64,000 bases of DNA from Aureimonas sp. AU20. Its GTDB lineage: Bacteria; Pseudomonadota; Alphaproteobacteria; Rhizobiales; Rhizobiaceae. This document shows, piece after piece, positions 45,545 through 56,581 of this stretch. Under the pieces are notes generated by a model. The model did not search any database. It was not told the DNA's origin and saw only the letters and a list, made by a program, of their open reading frames with translations. The position numbers and the translations under genes are program-made. The stretch spans positions 310,001-374,000 of the forward strand of contig NZ_CP006367.1 of the NCBI RefSeq assembly GCF_001442755.1. Direction: 5' to 3'. The stretch's first letter is position 1. Each line of letters opens with the position of its first letter.

Positions 45545-47602
45545 ATGACGAAGTGGTTTGCGGGCACCGCGCTGGCGGCCCTCTCGGTGGCGATGCTCGT
45601 GGACGGAGCCTCGGCGCAGGCGCTGAAGGGCCCCGAGCCGGCCCCGGTCGGGCAGAGCCTGCAGAAGGGCGAGGGCGTGCGCATCGCGCGCGACAAGCTG
45701 ATGCGGGTCGAGGCGCTGGAGCGCTACGGCGAGCCCGGCTGGGTCGCCGATCTCGTCGCCGAGGGCAAGCTTCCGCCCGTCAAGGACCGCCTGCCCGAGC
45801 GGCCCATCGTGGTCGACACGTCGAGCGTCGAGGGACCGGGCGTCTATGGCGGCGTGCTGCGCCACGTATCGGGCTCGCGCCCCCAGGGCTGGAACTGGGC
45901 GGCGGGCAACGTGCTCGCCTGGGGCGGCGTCGAGGAGATCATCAGCCAGTGTCTGGTGCGCAACGCGCCGGCCTGGATGCTGACGGCCGAGAACACCGAG
46001 CCCCTGCCCCAGCTCGCCACCAGCTGGGAATGGTCGACGGACGGCCACGCCCTGACCATGCATCTCCTGAAGGGCGCCAAATGGTCGGACGGCCAGCCCT
46101 TCACGGCCGACGACGTCGTCTTCCATTGGGAAGACAACATGAACGATCCCAATGTCGCCGCCTGGGGCCGCCCGGCCGCCTATGGCGAGGGCACCAAGCT
46201 GGAGAAGGTGGACGACGCGACCATCCGCTGGGTCTTCACAGAGGCCTTCCCGGTCACGACGCTTTACCAGATGGGCTACCAGAAGATGTGCCCCGGCCCC
46301 GCGCACATCCTCAAACCCCTGCATCCCAAGTACAACAAGGACGCGACCTACGGCAGCTACGCCACCGCGCTCTCGCCCGACAAGACGCCCTGGGTGACGA
46401 TGGGTCCCTGGACGGTGACGGAGTACCGGCCGAACCAGATCATGGTGATGCGCCGCAATCCGTATTTCTACGAGGTGGACGATAAGGGCAACCAGCTCCC
46501 CTATCTCGACGAGGTGCAGTACAAGCTCTCGACCTGGGAAGACCGCACGATCCAGACGGTGGCGGGCTCGGCGGACTACGCCAATCTCGAGGACCCCAGC
46601 CTTTATCTCGAATCCATGCGCCAGGCGCAGAAGCCGGACTTTCCGACCCAGGTCATCTGGGGGCCGCGCTCGATCGACTGGAGCGTGCTGCCGAACTACT
46701 CCACCGTCTGCGGCGTCGCCTCCGACCGCGACCGGGCGATCCGCGAGCTGAACCGCAACGGCGAGTTCCGCCGCATCGTCTCGCAGGGCATCGACCGGCA
46801 GGCGCTCGGCCAGTCCCTGGTGCGCGGGCCGTTCATCATTCCCTTTGCCGGCGGCCTTCATCCCGAGAGCGACTTCGGCTCGCCTGACATGACGGTCTTC
46901 TACCCCTACGACCTGCCCGGCGCCAAAGCCGCGCTCGCCAAGATGGGCTTCACCGACACGGACGGCGACGGCATCGTCAACTGGCCGGCCGACAAGGGCC
47001 CGCTCGCGGGGCGCAATCTCGACATCAACCTCGCCTATTCCACCCTCTACCCCACCGACACAAGCATCGCGCAGTCGCTCGCCACCATGCTGCGCGAACT
47101 CGGCATCAACGCCGTTCTCCAGCCCAACAACACCGAGCTGGTCAATCTGATCGACGGCTGCGCCTGGGACTGGGTGGTGCGGCGCGGCGACCGCTACGCG
47201 CAGGCGCCGATCATGAATCTCGACTATCTCGCCCCGGTGGCCGCCAACCGGCCCGAGTGGCATCGCGGAACGCCCGAGAAGCCGCAGGAGCTCCTGCCCT
47301 TCGAGACCGAGCTGGTCGCGCTCGTGCGGCGCATCCAGAGCGAGCCCGACGCCGGCCGGCGCAACGCGCTGCTGCGCGACTTCAACCGACTGCAGACCGA
47401 GAACGTCTACCAGATCGGCCTCGTCTCCGTTCCCGCCGCGCTCCTGATCGGCAAGCGGCTGCACAACGTGCCTGCCGGAACCCCAGTGCTCGCCTATGGC
47501 TGGGGCGAGGACGGAGCGATGCGCGAGCGGCTCTTCGTGCCCACCTCCCTACAGGGCACCGTTCCCGAGCTGGCGCCGCGTACCCTCCCGGGCGTGCGCT
47601 AG
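45545..47602 (+). CDS. agpA: ABC oligosaccharide-binding protein of the peptide-binding family (AgpA/MelB-like)
   Basis: A 685-residue family 5 (peptide/nickel type) extracellular binding protein with a Sec signal peptide (WFAGTALAALSVAMLVDGASAQA, cleaved about residue 25). The family signature region is ATSWEWSTDGHALTMHLLKGAKWSDGQPF (shown as one block), with DDVVFHWEDN after it. It is about 130 residues longer than typical OppA/DppA and has the size of AgpA of S. meliloti (melibiose/raffinose uptake) and its Agrobacterium homologue, which binds galactinol and raffinose-family sugars. The adjacent GH4 enzymes support that substrate class. GGAGG lies before the ATG. An RNA hairpin follows the gene. 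Confidence 0.85.
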   Translation: MTKWFAGTALAALSVAMLVDGASAQALKGPEPAPVGQSLQKGEGVRIARDKLMRVEALERYGEPGWVADLVAEGKLPPVKDRLPERPIVVDTSSVEGPGVYGGVLRHVSGSRPQGWNWAAGNVLAWGGVEEIISQCLVRNAPAWMLTAENTEPLPQLATSWEWSTDGHALTMHLLKGAKWSDGQPFTADDVVFHWEDNMNDPNVAAWGRPAAYGEGTKLEKVDDATIRWVFTEAFPVTTLYQMGYQKMCPGPAHILKPLHPKYNKDATYGSYATALSPDKTPWVTMGPWTVTEYRPNQIMVMRRNPYFYEVDDKGNQLPYLDEVQYKLSTWEDRTIQTVAGSADYANLEDPSLYLESMRQAQKPDFPTQVIWGPRSIDWSVLPNYSTVCGVASDRDRAIRELNRNGEFRRIVSQGIDRQALGQSLVRGPFIIPFAGGLHPESDFGSPDMTVFYPYDLPGAKAALAKMGFTDTDGDGIVNWPADKGPLAGRNLDINLAYSTLYPTDTSIAQSLATMLRELGINAVLQPNNTELVNLIDGCAWDWVVRRGDRYAQAPIMNLDYLAPVAANRPEWHRGTPEKPQELLPFETELVALVRRIQSEPDAGRRNALLRDFNRLQTENVYQIGLVSVPAALLIGKRLHNVPAGTPVLAYGWGEDGAMRERLFVPTSLQGTVPELAPRTLPGVR

Positions 47603-47613
47603 CGGGAACCCCG

Positions 47614-47638
47614 CCGCCGGAGCCGCGCGCTCCGGCGG
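47614..47638 (+). promoter_or_regulatory. mRNA hairpin between binding-protein and permease genes
   Basis: CCGCCGGAG (47614-47622) pairs with CTCCGGCGG (47630-47638) over a 7-base loop, 11 bases after the agpA stop. There is no T tract. Such hairpins commonly protect the binding-protein mRNA and reduce downstream permease expression. A 16-base direct repeat (47666-47681 and 47702-47717) lies just after. Confidence 0.55.
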
Positions 47639-47757
47639 TGCCTTGGCGCTTCGCCGGTCAGCTGGGCGAAGCAGCCCGCTTTTGCGGAGCGCCCCGGTTT
47701 CGCGAAGCAGCCCGCTTCGCCCTCGCCTTTCTTCCCAGAGCCGCAAGGGAGCCTTCC

Positions 47758-48765
47758 ATGCTCGGCTTCGTCCTCCGCCGCTTCGTTTCCGCGCTGGGCC
47801 TCGTCTTCGCGGTGAGTCTGGTGTCCTTTGCCCTGATCCAGGCGCCGCCCGGCGACTACGGCGATACGATCAAGGCCACGGCCATGAGCCGGGGCGGCAT
47901 GGGCGAAGCGGATGCCGAGCGGCTGGCGCAGCAGACGCGCGAAAGCCTCGGCCTCAACGACCCCCTGCCCGTCCAATACGCCAAGTGGATCGGCGGCATT
48001 GTCACGCGCGGCGACTTCGGCCCCTCCTTCCTGCAGAACCGGCCGGCGATCGCGGTGATCGGCGAGCGCATCTGGTGGACACTCGGCATCGCCGTGGTCT
48101 GCCACCTCCTGGCGACCTTGATCGGATGTGGCCTCGGCATCTTCGCCGCCGTCCACCAGCACCGCTGGGGCGACCGGGCGGCGACCGTGATCGCCTTTCT
48201 CGGCATGACCATCCCGCGCTTCTTCATGGCGCTGGTGATCCTCTATCTCCTGGCCTTCGTCTGGCGCTCGCCGACGATCGGCTCGCTCTTCTCGGCGCCC
48301 TACGTGCTGGCCCCCTGGAGCGTGGCGAAGTTCCTCGACCTCGTCGCCCATGTCTGGCCGCTGGTCCTGATCGCGGCCTTCGGCGGGCTCGCCTACAATC
48401 TGCGCGTCATGCGCGGCAACCTGCTCGACGTGTTGCGCCAGCCCTATGTGGAGGCGGCGCGCGCCAAGGGCCTGCCCGAGCGCAAGGTGGTGATGAAGCA
48501 CGCCGTGCCGAACGCCATCCACCCGCTCATCATGAACCAGGGCCTCATCATGCCCTACATGGTCTCGGGCGAGCTGGAGGCCGCGATCATCCTCGCCATC
48601 CCCACCATCGGGCCGCTGATGCTCCAGTCGCTTCTCGTCGAGGACATCTACGTGACGGCCTCGATCTTCATGATCCTCGCGGTGATCCTCGTGATCGGCA
48701 ACTTCCTGGCCGACATCGCGCTCGCCGCGCTCGACCCGCGCGTGCGGCAGGGGGCCTTCCGATGA
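47758..48765 (+). CDS. agpB: ABC permease, DppB-like (alpha-galactoside importer)
   Basis: A 335-residue inner-membrane permease of the peptide/nickel class with six helices. It starts MLGFVLRRFVSALGLVF with LRR followed by helix 1, typical of DppB. The EAA loop is PYVEAARAKGLPERKVVMKHAVPNA. It overlaps agpC by 4 bases (ATGA). The open frame upstream of 47758 is a shadow of agpA. The substrate is inferred from the neighbouring agpA-like gene. Confidence 0.87.
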   Translation: MLGFVLRRFVSALGLVFAVSLVSFALIQAPPGDYGDTIKATAMSRGGMGEADAERLAQQTRESLGLNDPLPVQYAKWIGGIVTRGDFGPSFLQNRPAIAVIGERIWWTLGIAVVCHLLATLIGCGLGIFAAVHQHRWGDRAATVIAFLGMTIPRFFMALVILYLLAFVWRSPTIGSLFSAPYVLAPWSVAKFLDLVAHVWPLVLIAAFGGLAYNLRVMRGNLLDVLRQPYVEAARAKGLPERKVVMKHAVPNAIHPLIMNQGLIMPYMVSGELEAAIILAIPTIGPLMLQSLLVEDIYVTASIFMILAVILVIGNFLADIALAALDPRVRQGAFR

Positions 48766-49946
48766 CGCTTCTGGACGCCAAAACCGCGCTGGACGAGGAG
48801 CGCCGCCTTCAGCACCCCGAAGACGCCGCCCGCGAGGAAGGGCTCCTCGCCGACGCCAAGGCGCCCGCCGACGTCAAGTCGCGCTCCTACCGCGCCTCGG
48901 TCTGGCGCCGCTTCCGGCGCAATCCGCTGGGCATGATCGGCCTCGCGCTCGTCACCCTCGTCGCGCTCGCCGCCGTCTTCGCCGACTTCCTGGCGCCCTA
49001 CGATCCCAACGCGCGCAACGCGGAAGCCATCTACCAGCCGCCGCAGCGGCTGCATTTCATGGCGGAGGACGGGTTCCATCTCGTGCCCTTCACCCACCCG
49101 ATGAGCTTCGAGCTGGACCCCGCGACCTTCCTGCTCGTGCCGACGATCGACACGCAAACGCGCTGCCAGCCGACCTTCCTCGGCCGTGGCTGGTCCTACC
49201 GGATGCTCGGCTTCACCTTCGACCGGCATCTTCTGGCCGCCCCGCAGGGCTGCGCCTTCAACGTCATCGGCACCGACCGCGACGGGCGCGATATGCTCTC
49301 ACGCCTTCTGGTCGGCTCGCGGCTGACGCTGCTGATGGCCGGCCTCGTGGTGGCGATCTCGGTCACGGTCGGCACGCTGGTCGGCATCCTGTCGGGCTAT
49401 CTCGGCGGGCGCGGCGACGAGTGGATCCAGCGCCTCGTGGAGTTCGTCCTGGCGCTTCCCGAACTGCCCCTCTACTTCGCGCTCGTGGTCGTGATCCCGC
49501 GCAACACCGATGCCTTCCTGGTCTTCATCGGACTGGCGCTGATCCTTTCGGCGCTGCGCTGGGCGCAGCTGGCGCGCGAGGTGCGCGGCAAGACGCTGCT
49601 CGTCAGCCGGCTCGACTATATCGGCGCGGCCGAGGCGATCGGGGCGAGCACCCCGCGCATCCTCCTCAAGCACATCCTGCCGAACGTGCTCGGCCATGTG
49701 ATCGTCGCGACCACGCTGATGATCCCGACCATCGTGCTTCTGGAAAGCTTCCTGTCGTTCCTGGGCATCGGCGTGCGCCCGCCGCTGGTCAGCTGGGGCA
49801 TGCTGCTGAACGCGGCAAGCGATCTCCAGACGCTCGGCTCCTATCCTTGGGTGCTCTCGCCCATCGGCGCGATCCTCGTCACCGTGCTCGGCTTCAACAT
49901 GCTCGGCGACGCCCTGCGCGACGCGATCGACCCGACCTCGAAATAG
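48762..49946 (+). CDS. agpC: ABC permease, DppC-like, with enlarged first periplasmic loop
   Basis: A 394-residue permease. After a charged cytoplasmic N-terminus (about 45 residues) and helix 1 (GMIGLALVTLVALAAVFADFLAPYDPN), there is a loop of about 100 residues containing HFMAEDGFHLVPFTHPM and a Cys pair. This loop is longer than in DppC itself and seems specific to this importer subgroup. The EAA loop is GAAEAIGASTPRILLKHILPN. It is coupled to agpB by a 4-base overlap and is followed by the ATPase gene after 11 bases. Confidence 0.87.
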   Translation: MTLLDAKTALDEERRLQHPEDAAREEGLLADAKAPADVKSRSYRASVWRRFRRNPLGMIGLALVTLVALAAVFADFLAPYDPNARNAEAIYQPPQRLHFMAEDGFHLVPFTHPMSFELDPATFLLVPTIDTQTRCQPTFLGRGWSYRMLGFTFDRHLLAAPQGCAFNVIGTDRDGRDMLSRLLVGSRLTLLMAGLVVAISVTVGTLVGILSGYLGGRGDEWIQRLVEFVLALPELPLYFALVVVIPRNTDAFLVFIGLALILSALRWAQLAREVRGKTLLVSRLDYIGAAEAIGASTPRILLKHILPNVLGHVIVATTLMIPTIVLLESFLSFLGIGVRPPLVSWGMLLNAASDLQTLGSYPWVLSPIGAILVTVLGFNMLGDALRDAIDPTSK

Positions 49947-49957
49947 GAGCCACGCCC

Positions 49958-51559
<1,602 letters not shown>

Positions 51560-51566
51560 CGGTTTT

Positions 51567-53375
51567 TCAGCTCGCAGGCCTGACGCGGTAGAGCCGCAGC
51601 CCGTCCGCGAAGGGGAGCGGTTCGAGATAAGGGGGCACGTCGCCGGCCGCGAGCCGGGCGAAGAGGCCGTTCTCGTAGGGGCCTTTGAAGGCGCCGCGCG
51701 GCCCGTCGGCCTCGCAAAGGGCGATCACGCCGACATCGGCCTTTCGCAGCAGCGCTTCGGCCTCGGCCGGCGGTGCCAGGGCGATCCGCAGTTCGGCCAG
51801 CATGCCGGCTTGGTTGCGATGATAGGGCGCGGCGAGCACGCGGTGCGGCGTGAACCGCAGGATCCAGGTTCCGGCGTCGACATCGGCGGCGACCGTTGTC
51901 GGCTCAAGAGCCGCGAGCGGGGCCATAGCCGCCGCGCCGTAGCAGTTCGGGCTTGCCTGATCGGCAGCGTTCTCCTGGCGCGAGTCCACCGCCGCCTCCA
52001 GCTTCGCCGGCTTCTTGAGCAAGACATAGCCCGCCACCGCCCAGGGCGCCGAAGGCGCGCAGAGCGCGGCGAGCCCGAAGGCGAGCGCCGGCGCGAGCCG
52101 GCCTTTCGCCGCGAGATGGCGCGCCCGCAGATCCGCCAGAAGCAGGGAGAGCGGCACGATCGCCAGGAGATTGGAGAACATCGCCCCGCGCACCTGCACG
52201 ATGGCGACGCCCAGCGAGACCAGAAGCAGAACCGCCAGCACCGCATGAGCCCGGACGCGCTCCCCCCGCCACAGGGCGAAGGCGCAGGCCGCCAAAGCGA
52301 ACAGGCCGGGCGCGTAGAGACTACCGAGGAGATTGGGCTCCGTGCGCGCGAGGGCTGCGATGGAGCGCGCCTCGCTCACCTTGTCGAGCCAGAGCGTGAC
52401 CAGCATCGGGTCGAGCCCCGCCAGCGGGTTGCCGAGGCAGTCCGGCGCGATCCGCACCGCCAGCGCGCCGGTCAGCGCGCCGATCGCGGCAAGGCAGGCG
52501 AACCTCGCCACCCGCCCCCGCCCGCTGGCGAGAAGGCCGGCGAGGCCGAGAAACCCGCCGCCGGCCACAGCCAGGGCATAGAAGCCGAAGGACAGCGCGT
52601 CGCAGGTCACCACCCAATAGCGGGCGGGCGGGATCGTGGCGAAAAACAAGGCCGTGACGCCGAGCGCCAGCCCCAGCGAGAAGGCGACGCAGCGACCCTG
52701 GAACGCCCGCCCTTCCAGAGCCCAGGTCACTGCGACGAGGCCGCAGACCGCAGCCACCAGAGGCGTCGTCTCCGCGCCGACGGCGAGCGCTGCCCCTGCC
52801 GCCGCCCCGGCCAGCGCATAACCCCGCCAGCCCGGCCGGGTGACGAGAACCGCCGTCATCACCGCCACCAGCGCCAGCTGCACATTGTGATGGTCGATCG
52901 CGCCCGGCAGGAAGCGGTTGGAGGTCGCGAGATAGATCGAGGACAGGATCAGCGCGACGTGGCTCGCCACCCGCCCGCCCAGCGCCTGCCCGGCAGAACC
53001 GAAGGCGGCCAGCACCGGCAGCGTCAGCGACAGGGGCCAGGCGGCGAGGGCGAGCGCCTCCGCCCGTTCGCGGTCGAAGAGCGTGGCGAAAGCGCGGATC
53101 AGCGCGGCGATCGGCGCATCCACCAGACGCGACCAGTGCATGAGGACGCCCGGCGGCAGGCCAAGGCGATATTGCATGAGATCGAACCAGCCCTGCCCGG
53201 CCAGGAAGTCGCGAACCTCCACCAGCCGCATGGCGTCGTCATTGTCGGCGCCGACATAGTCGCGCGCCTGGGGCAGGGTGATGAGGCAGATGAAGATAAT
53301 GGTCGCGGCTCCGTAGAGCGCCACGCGACGGGCCTGCCGGCCGGGGGAAGCGCTGGAGCCTGTCTCGCGGGCCAT
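51567..53375 (-). CDS. Large membrane glycosyltransferase-like protein (GT-C fold)
   Basis: A 602-residue protein with about 11-12 helices and a C-terminal soluble part of about 130 residues. The first periplasmic loop has the acidic motif DYVGADNDDAMRLVEVRDFLAGQGWFD followed by YRLGLPPGVLMHWSRLVD, resembling the catalytic-loop layout of GT-C enzymes (STT3/PMT/ArnT types), which use polyprenyl-phosphate sugars. It is divergent from a GtrB-like/GtrA pair, so it may be the transferase of a Gtr-type surface modification set. GAGG precedes the ATG at 53375. The exact family cannot be fixed by eye. Confidence 0.7.
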   Translation of the reverse strand: MARETGSSASPGRQARRVALYGAATIIFICLITLPQARDYVGADNDDAMRLVEVRDFLAGQGWFDLMQYRLGLPPGVLMHWSRLVDAPIAALIRAFATLFDRERAEALALAAWPLSLTLPVLAAFGSAGQALGGRVASHVALILSSIYLATSNRFLPGAIDHHNVQLALVAVMTAVLVTRPGWRGYALAGAAAGAALAVGAETTPLVAAVCGLVAVTWALEGRAFQGRCVAFSLGLALGVTALFFATIPPARYWVVTCDALSFGFYALAVAGGGFLGLAGLLASGRGRVARFACLAAIGALTGALAVRIAPDCLGNPLAGLDPMLVTLWLDKVSEARSIAALARTEPNLLGSLYAPGLFALAACAFALWRGERVRAHAVLAVLLLVSLGVAIVQVRGAMFSNLLAIVPLSLLLADLRARHLAAKGRLAPALAFGLAALCAPSAPWAVAGYVLLKKPAKLEAAVDSRQENAADQASPNCYGAAAMAPLAALEPTTVAADVDAGTWILRFTPHRVLAAPYHRNQAGMLAELRIALAPPAEAEALLRKADVGVIALCEADGPRGAFKGPYENGLFARLAAGDVPPYLEPLPFADGLRLYRVRPAS

Positions 53376-53525
53376 CGATCCTCATGGCCGATCGGCCATT
53401 TCCTCAGGTTTCAGGGCGGGCGAAACCTAGTCTTAACCGGCCCAATAAAAGGTAAAGCCGGCCCGCCCCCTCGGACGCGGCCTTGCGGGCGCGCCTGTTC
53501 GCCTATCGCTTGGTGAATAAGAGAC

Positions 53526-54515
53526 ATGGGCCAGATCTTCGGACGCCGGATCGCCGTCCTTCTTCCCTGCTACAACGAGGCGGCGACGATCGCCGAAGTG
53601 GTGCGCGGGTTTCGCGAGGCGCTGCCCGAAGCCACCATCCACGTCTACGACAACAATTCCACCGACGGCACCGCGCTTCAGGCCATGCTGGCCGGGGCTG
53701 AGGTCGAGCGGGAGCGGCGGCAGGGCAAGGGCCACGTGGTGCGCCGCATGTTCGCCGACATCGAGGCGGACATCTACGTCATGGCCGATGGCGACGGGAC
53801 CTATGCGCCGGCCGACGCCGAGCACCTGATCCGCGCGCTCCTGTCCGAGCGGGCTGACATGGTGGTGGGCACGCGGCGCGGCGTGCGGGAGGATGCGGGC
53901 CGGCAGGGCCATGCCTTGGGCAACCGGGTCTTCAACCGGCTCTACGCCTCGCTCTTCGGCCAGGGCTTTACCGACATCTTCTCCGGCTACCGCGCCTTTT
54001 CCCGACGCTTCGTCAAAAGCTTTCCCGCCATGTCGGGCGGCTTCGAGATCGAGGCGGAGATGTCGGTCCATGCCGCGCGGCTGAAACTGCCCATCGCGGA
54101 GATGGAGCTGCCCTACGGACGGCGACCGGAAGGGTCGGTCTCCAAGCTCTCGACCTTTCGCGACGGCGCCAAGATTCTCTGGATGCTCGCCGTTCTGGCC
54201 AAGGAAACCCGGCCCTTCGCGGTGTTCGGCGCCTTTTCGGCGCTCTCGCTTCTGGCGAGCCTCGCCTTCATGACGCCGGTGCTTCTGGAATATTTCACTA
54301 CGGGCCTCGTCAGCCGGCTGCCGACCTGGATCTTCTCCATGGCGCTCATGATGATGGGCCTGCTTCTGCTGACGGCGGGCCTGATCCTCGATTCGCTGGC
54401 GCATGCCAGGGTCGAGCAGTTGCGCCTCCACTATATGAGCGTGCCGCAGACCGGCGTGAGCGAGGCCCCGGCGGTCCCCGTCTATCGCAAGCCCCGAGCG
54501 GCGGATGCGGCATGA
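53526..54515 (+). CDS. GT2 polyprenyl-phosphate glycosyltransferase (GtrB-like)
   Basis: A 329-residue family 2 glycosyltransferase. The GT-A domain starts IAVLLPCYNEAATIAEVV, with DNNSTDGT and the metal-binding acidic motif MADGDGTY. After about residue 225 two C-terminal helices anchor it in the membrane (FAVFGAFSALSLLASLAFM and IFSMALMMMGLLLLTAGLIL). It probably transfers a sugar to undecaprenyl phosphate on the cytoplasmic side. It overlaps the GtrA gene by 4 bases, and the pair gives synthesis and flipping of the lipid-linked sugar. Confidence 0.87.
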   Translation: MGQIFGRRIAVLLPCYNEAATIAEVVRGFREALPEATIHVYDNNSTDGTALQAMLAGAEVERERRQGKGHVVRRMFADIEADIYVMADGDGTYAPADAEHLIRALLSERADMVVGTRRGVREDAGRQGHALGNRVFNRLYASLFGQGFTDIFSGYRAFSRRFVKSFPAMSGGFEIEAEMSVHAARLKLPIAEMELPYGRRPEGSVSKLSTFRDGAKILWMLAVLAKETRPFAVFGAFSALSLLASLAFMTPVLLEYFTTGLVSRLPTWIFSMALMMMGLLLLTAGLILDSLAHARVEQLRLHYMSVPQTGVSEAPAVPVYRKPRAADAA

Positions 54516-54886
54516 AGCGGCTGATGCGCTTCGGCCTGGTCGGCTTTCTCGGCTTCCTCGTGGATTTCGGCACGCTGGCACTCCTCCTCCACCAGACTTC
54601 TCTTGGCCCGCTCGCGGCGCGCGTCATCGCCATCGCGCTGGCCCTCCTCGTCACCTGGCAGTGCAACCGGCTCTTCACATTCGGCGCGTCGAGCCGAACG
54701 GTGCTGGCGGAAGGCGTTCGATACGGGTCGGTCGGCCTTGTCTCGTCCTGCATCAACTATGCCGTCTACTCCGCGCTGATCCTCACCCTGCCAGCCGTCA
54801 ATCCGCTGATCGCGCTAATCTTCGCCTCCGCCGCCGCCCTCGCCTTCAGCTTTCTCGGCTATTCCCGCTTCGTATTCCGCAACTGA
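54512..54886 (+). CDS. GtrA-like flippase
   Basis: A 124-residue protein with four helices, matching the GtrA/DPMS3 family. The N-terminus is RFGLVGFLGFLVDFGTLALLL, then WQCNRLFTFG after helix 2, and FLGYSRFVFRN at the C-terminus. GtrA proteins are thought to flip polyprenyl-phosphate-linked sugar across the inner membrane. It is translationally coupled to the GT2 gene through ATGA at 54512. Confidence 0.9.
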   Translation: MKRLMRFGLVGFLGFLVDFGTLALLLHQTSLGPLAARVIAIALALLVTWQCNRLFTFGASSRTVLAEGVRYGSVGLVSSCINYAVYSALILTLPAVNPLIALIFASAAALAFSFLGYSRFVFRN

Positions 54887-54957
54887 CGCCGGGGCTTGGG
54901 TAGGTCGCCTTTGGCAACCCTCCTCGCCGCTCGCTTGGCCTGCCCTAGAACCGGGGC

Positions 54958-55590
54958 ATGATCAAACTCGTCCATCTCGACCGCTCCCGTTCCGAACGCG
55001 TGCTTTGGCTCCTGGAGGAGCTCGGCCTGCCCTACGAGGTCGAGGCCTTCGAGCGGCAGCCGGATCTGTTCGCGCCGGACGCGATGCGCAAGACGCACAC
55101 GCTCGGCCGCGCGCCGGTGATCTACGATGGTGATGTCGTTCTGGCGGAGTCGGGCGCGATCGTCGAATATATCCTGGCGCTCTATGGTGGGGGCCGGCTG
55201 GCGGTGGCGCCGGGCGCGCCGAACTTCGCCCGCTATCTCTACTGGCTGCACTACGCGGAGGGCTCGCTGATGCTGCAGCTCCTTCGCGAATGGTCGCTCG
55301 ACCGCATGCTGCCGGACGCCGACGCCCATCCCGGCATGGCGCGGGTGCGGGCGGGAACCCTGACGCATCTGCGGATGATCGAGGAAGAGCTGACGCGCTC
55401 ACCCTATCTGGCGGGCGAGGCCTTCACGGCGGCCGATATCATGATGGCCTATCCGTTCACGACCTTCCGCCGCCATGTCCGCCCGCTGGATCTCGGCCCC
55501 TATCCCGCCATCTCCGCCTATGCCGCGCGCCTCGAAAGCCGCCCCGCCTTCCAGAAGGCGGTGCGGCCGGTCGGCCCGCCCGCCGCCTGA
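54958..55590 (+). CDS. Glutathione S-transferase family protein
   Basis: A 210-residue protein with an N-terminal thioredoxin-like domain (IKLVHLDRSRSERVLWLLEELGLPYEVEAF, with Ser at the usual activating position; ESGAIVEYI is the glutathione gamma-glutamyl binding motif) and a C-terminal helical domain (FTAADIMMAYPFTTF is the conserved N-capping/hydrophobic staple segment). Probably cytosolic; the substrate is unknown. It is an independent unit, 71 bases after the GtrA gene. Confidence 0.9.
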   Translation: MIKLVHLDRSRSERVLWLLEELGLPYEVEAFERQPDLFAPDAMRKTHTLGRAPVIYDGDVVLAESGAIVEYILALYGGGRLAVAPGAPNFARYLYWLHYAEGSLMLQLLREWSLDRMLPDADAHPGMARVRAGTLTHLRMIEEELTRSPYLAGEAFTAADIMMAYPFTTFRRHVRPLDLGPYPAISAYAARLESRPAFQKAVRPVGPPAA

Positions 55591-55697
55591 CAGGGCGGGG
55601 TGGCGAGGGGACTTCGCGAAACCCGCCCCGCGAGCCATGATGGCGGCACGAGGCCGGGCTTCGCGAGCCCAAAGCCGCACAGCGGAAAGGAACCGAC

Positions 55698-56399
55698 ATG
55701 ACCGAGAAGACTGCCATCGTCACCGCGGGGGGAAGCGGCATGGGCGCGGCGGCGGCGCGGCGCCTCGCGGCGGACGGCTACAAGGTCGCGATCCTGTCCT
55801 CCTCCGGCAAGGGCGAGGCGCTGGCCGGCGCGCTGGGCGGCTTCGGCGTGACGGGGTCGAACCAGTCGAACGAGGATCTGAGGCGGCTCGTGGACGGGAC
55901 CATGGAGCGCTGGGGCCGGATCGACGTCCTCGTCAACAGCGCCGGCCACGGGCCGCGCGCGCCGATCGTCGAGATCACCGACGAAGACTGGCATGCCGGG
56001 CTCGACACCTATCTGCTCAACGTCATCCGCCCGACCCGCCTCGTCACGCCGATCATGCAGGCGCAGGGAAGCGGCGCGATCGTCAACGTCTCCACCGCCT
56101 GGACCTTCGAGCCGAGCGCCCTGTTTCCGACATCGGCCGTGTTTCGCGCGGGTCTCGCCGCCTACACCAAGATCTATGCCGACGGCTTTGCTGCCAGCGG
56201 CATCCGCATGAACAACGTCCTGCCCGGCTGGATCGACAGCCTGCCGGGAACCGACGAGAGGCGCGCCAGCGTGCCGATGGGCCGCTATGGCCGCATGGAC
56301 GAAGTCGCCGCCACGATCGCCTTTCTGGCCTCCGAGGGGGCCGGCTACATCACCGGACAGAACATCCGCGTCGACGGCGGCGTGACCCGCTCGGTGTGA
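55698..56399 (+). CDS. SDR-fold oxidoreductase lacking the YxxxK catalytic pair
   Basis: A 233-residue classical-length short-chain dehydrogenase/reductase fold. The coenzyme motif is TAGGSGMG (TGxxxGxG variant), NSAG is present as the NNAG equivalent, and NVST supplies the active-site Ser region. Where YxxxK is expected, the sequence is PTSAVFRAGLAAYTK: aligning AGLAAYTK to the usual KAALxxxTK places Ser at the Tyr position and Arg at the Lys position. The C-terminal GQNIRVDGGVTRS is normal. It may be a non-standard reductase or a cofactor-binding regulator. A GGAAAGG site precedes the ATG. Confidence 0.87.
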   Translation: MTEKTAIVTAGGSGMGAAAARRLAADGYKVAILSSSGKGEALAGALGGFGVTGSNQSNEDLRRLVDGTMERWGRIDVLVNSAGHGPRAPIVEITDEDWHAGLDTYLLNVIRPTRLVTPIMQAQGSGAIVNVSTAWTFEPSALFPTSAVFRAGLAAYTKIYADGFAASGIRMNNVLPGWIDSLPGTDERRASVPMGRYGRMDEVAATIAFLASEGAGYITGQNIRVDGGVTRSV

Positions 56400-56581
56400 G
56401 GCGACCCGCCGGTTCGGGTTCGGCACGGAATCTGGAACGCGAGACAATCTTGTCGCAGTCAGCTTCGCGACAGGAAACGGGAAACTGGGTTAAATTCAAA
56501 TCAACACTTCCGTGTGAAACCTGAGGGTACGAAAGCATCCCTTAACCATCACTGCGCGGCCAGTGCCGGAGACGAGCTCCC

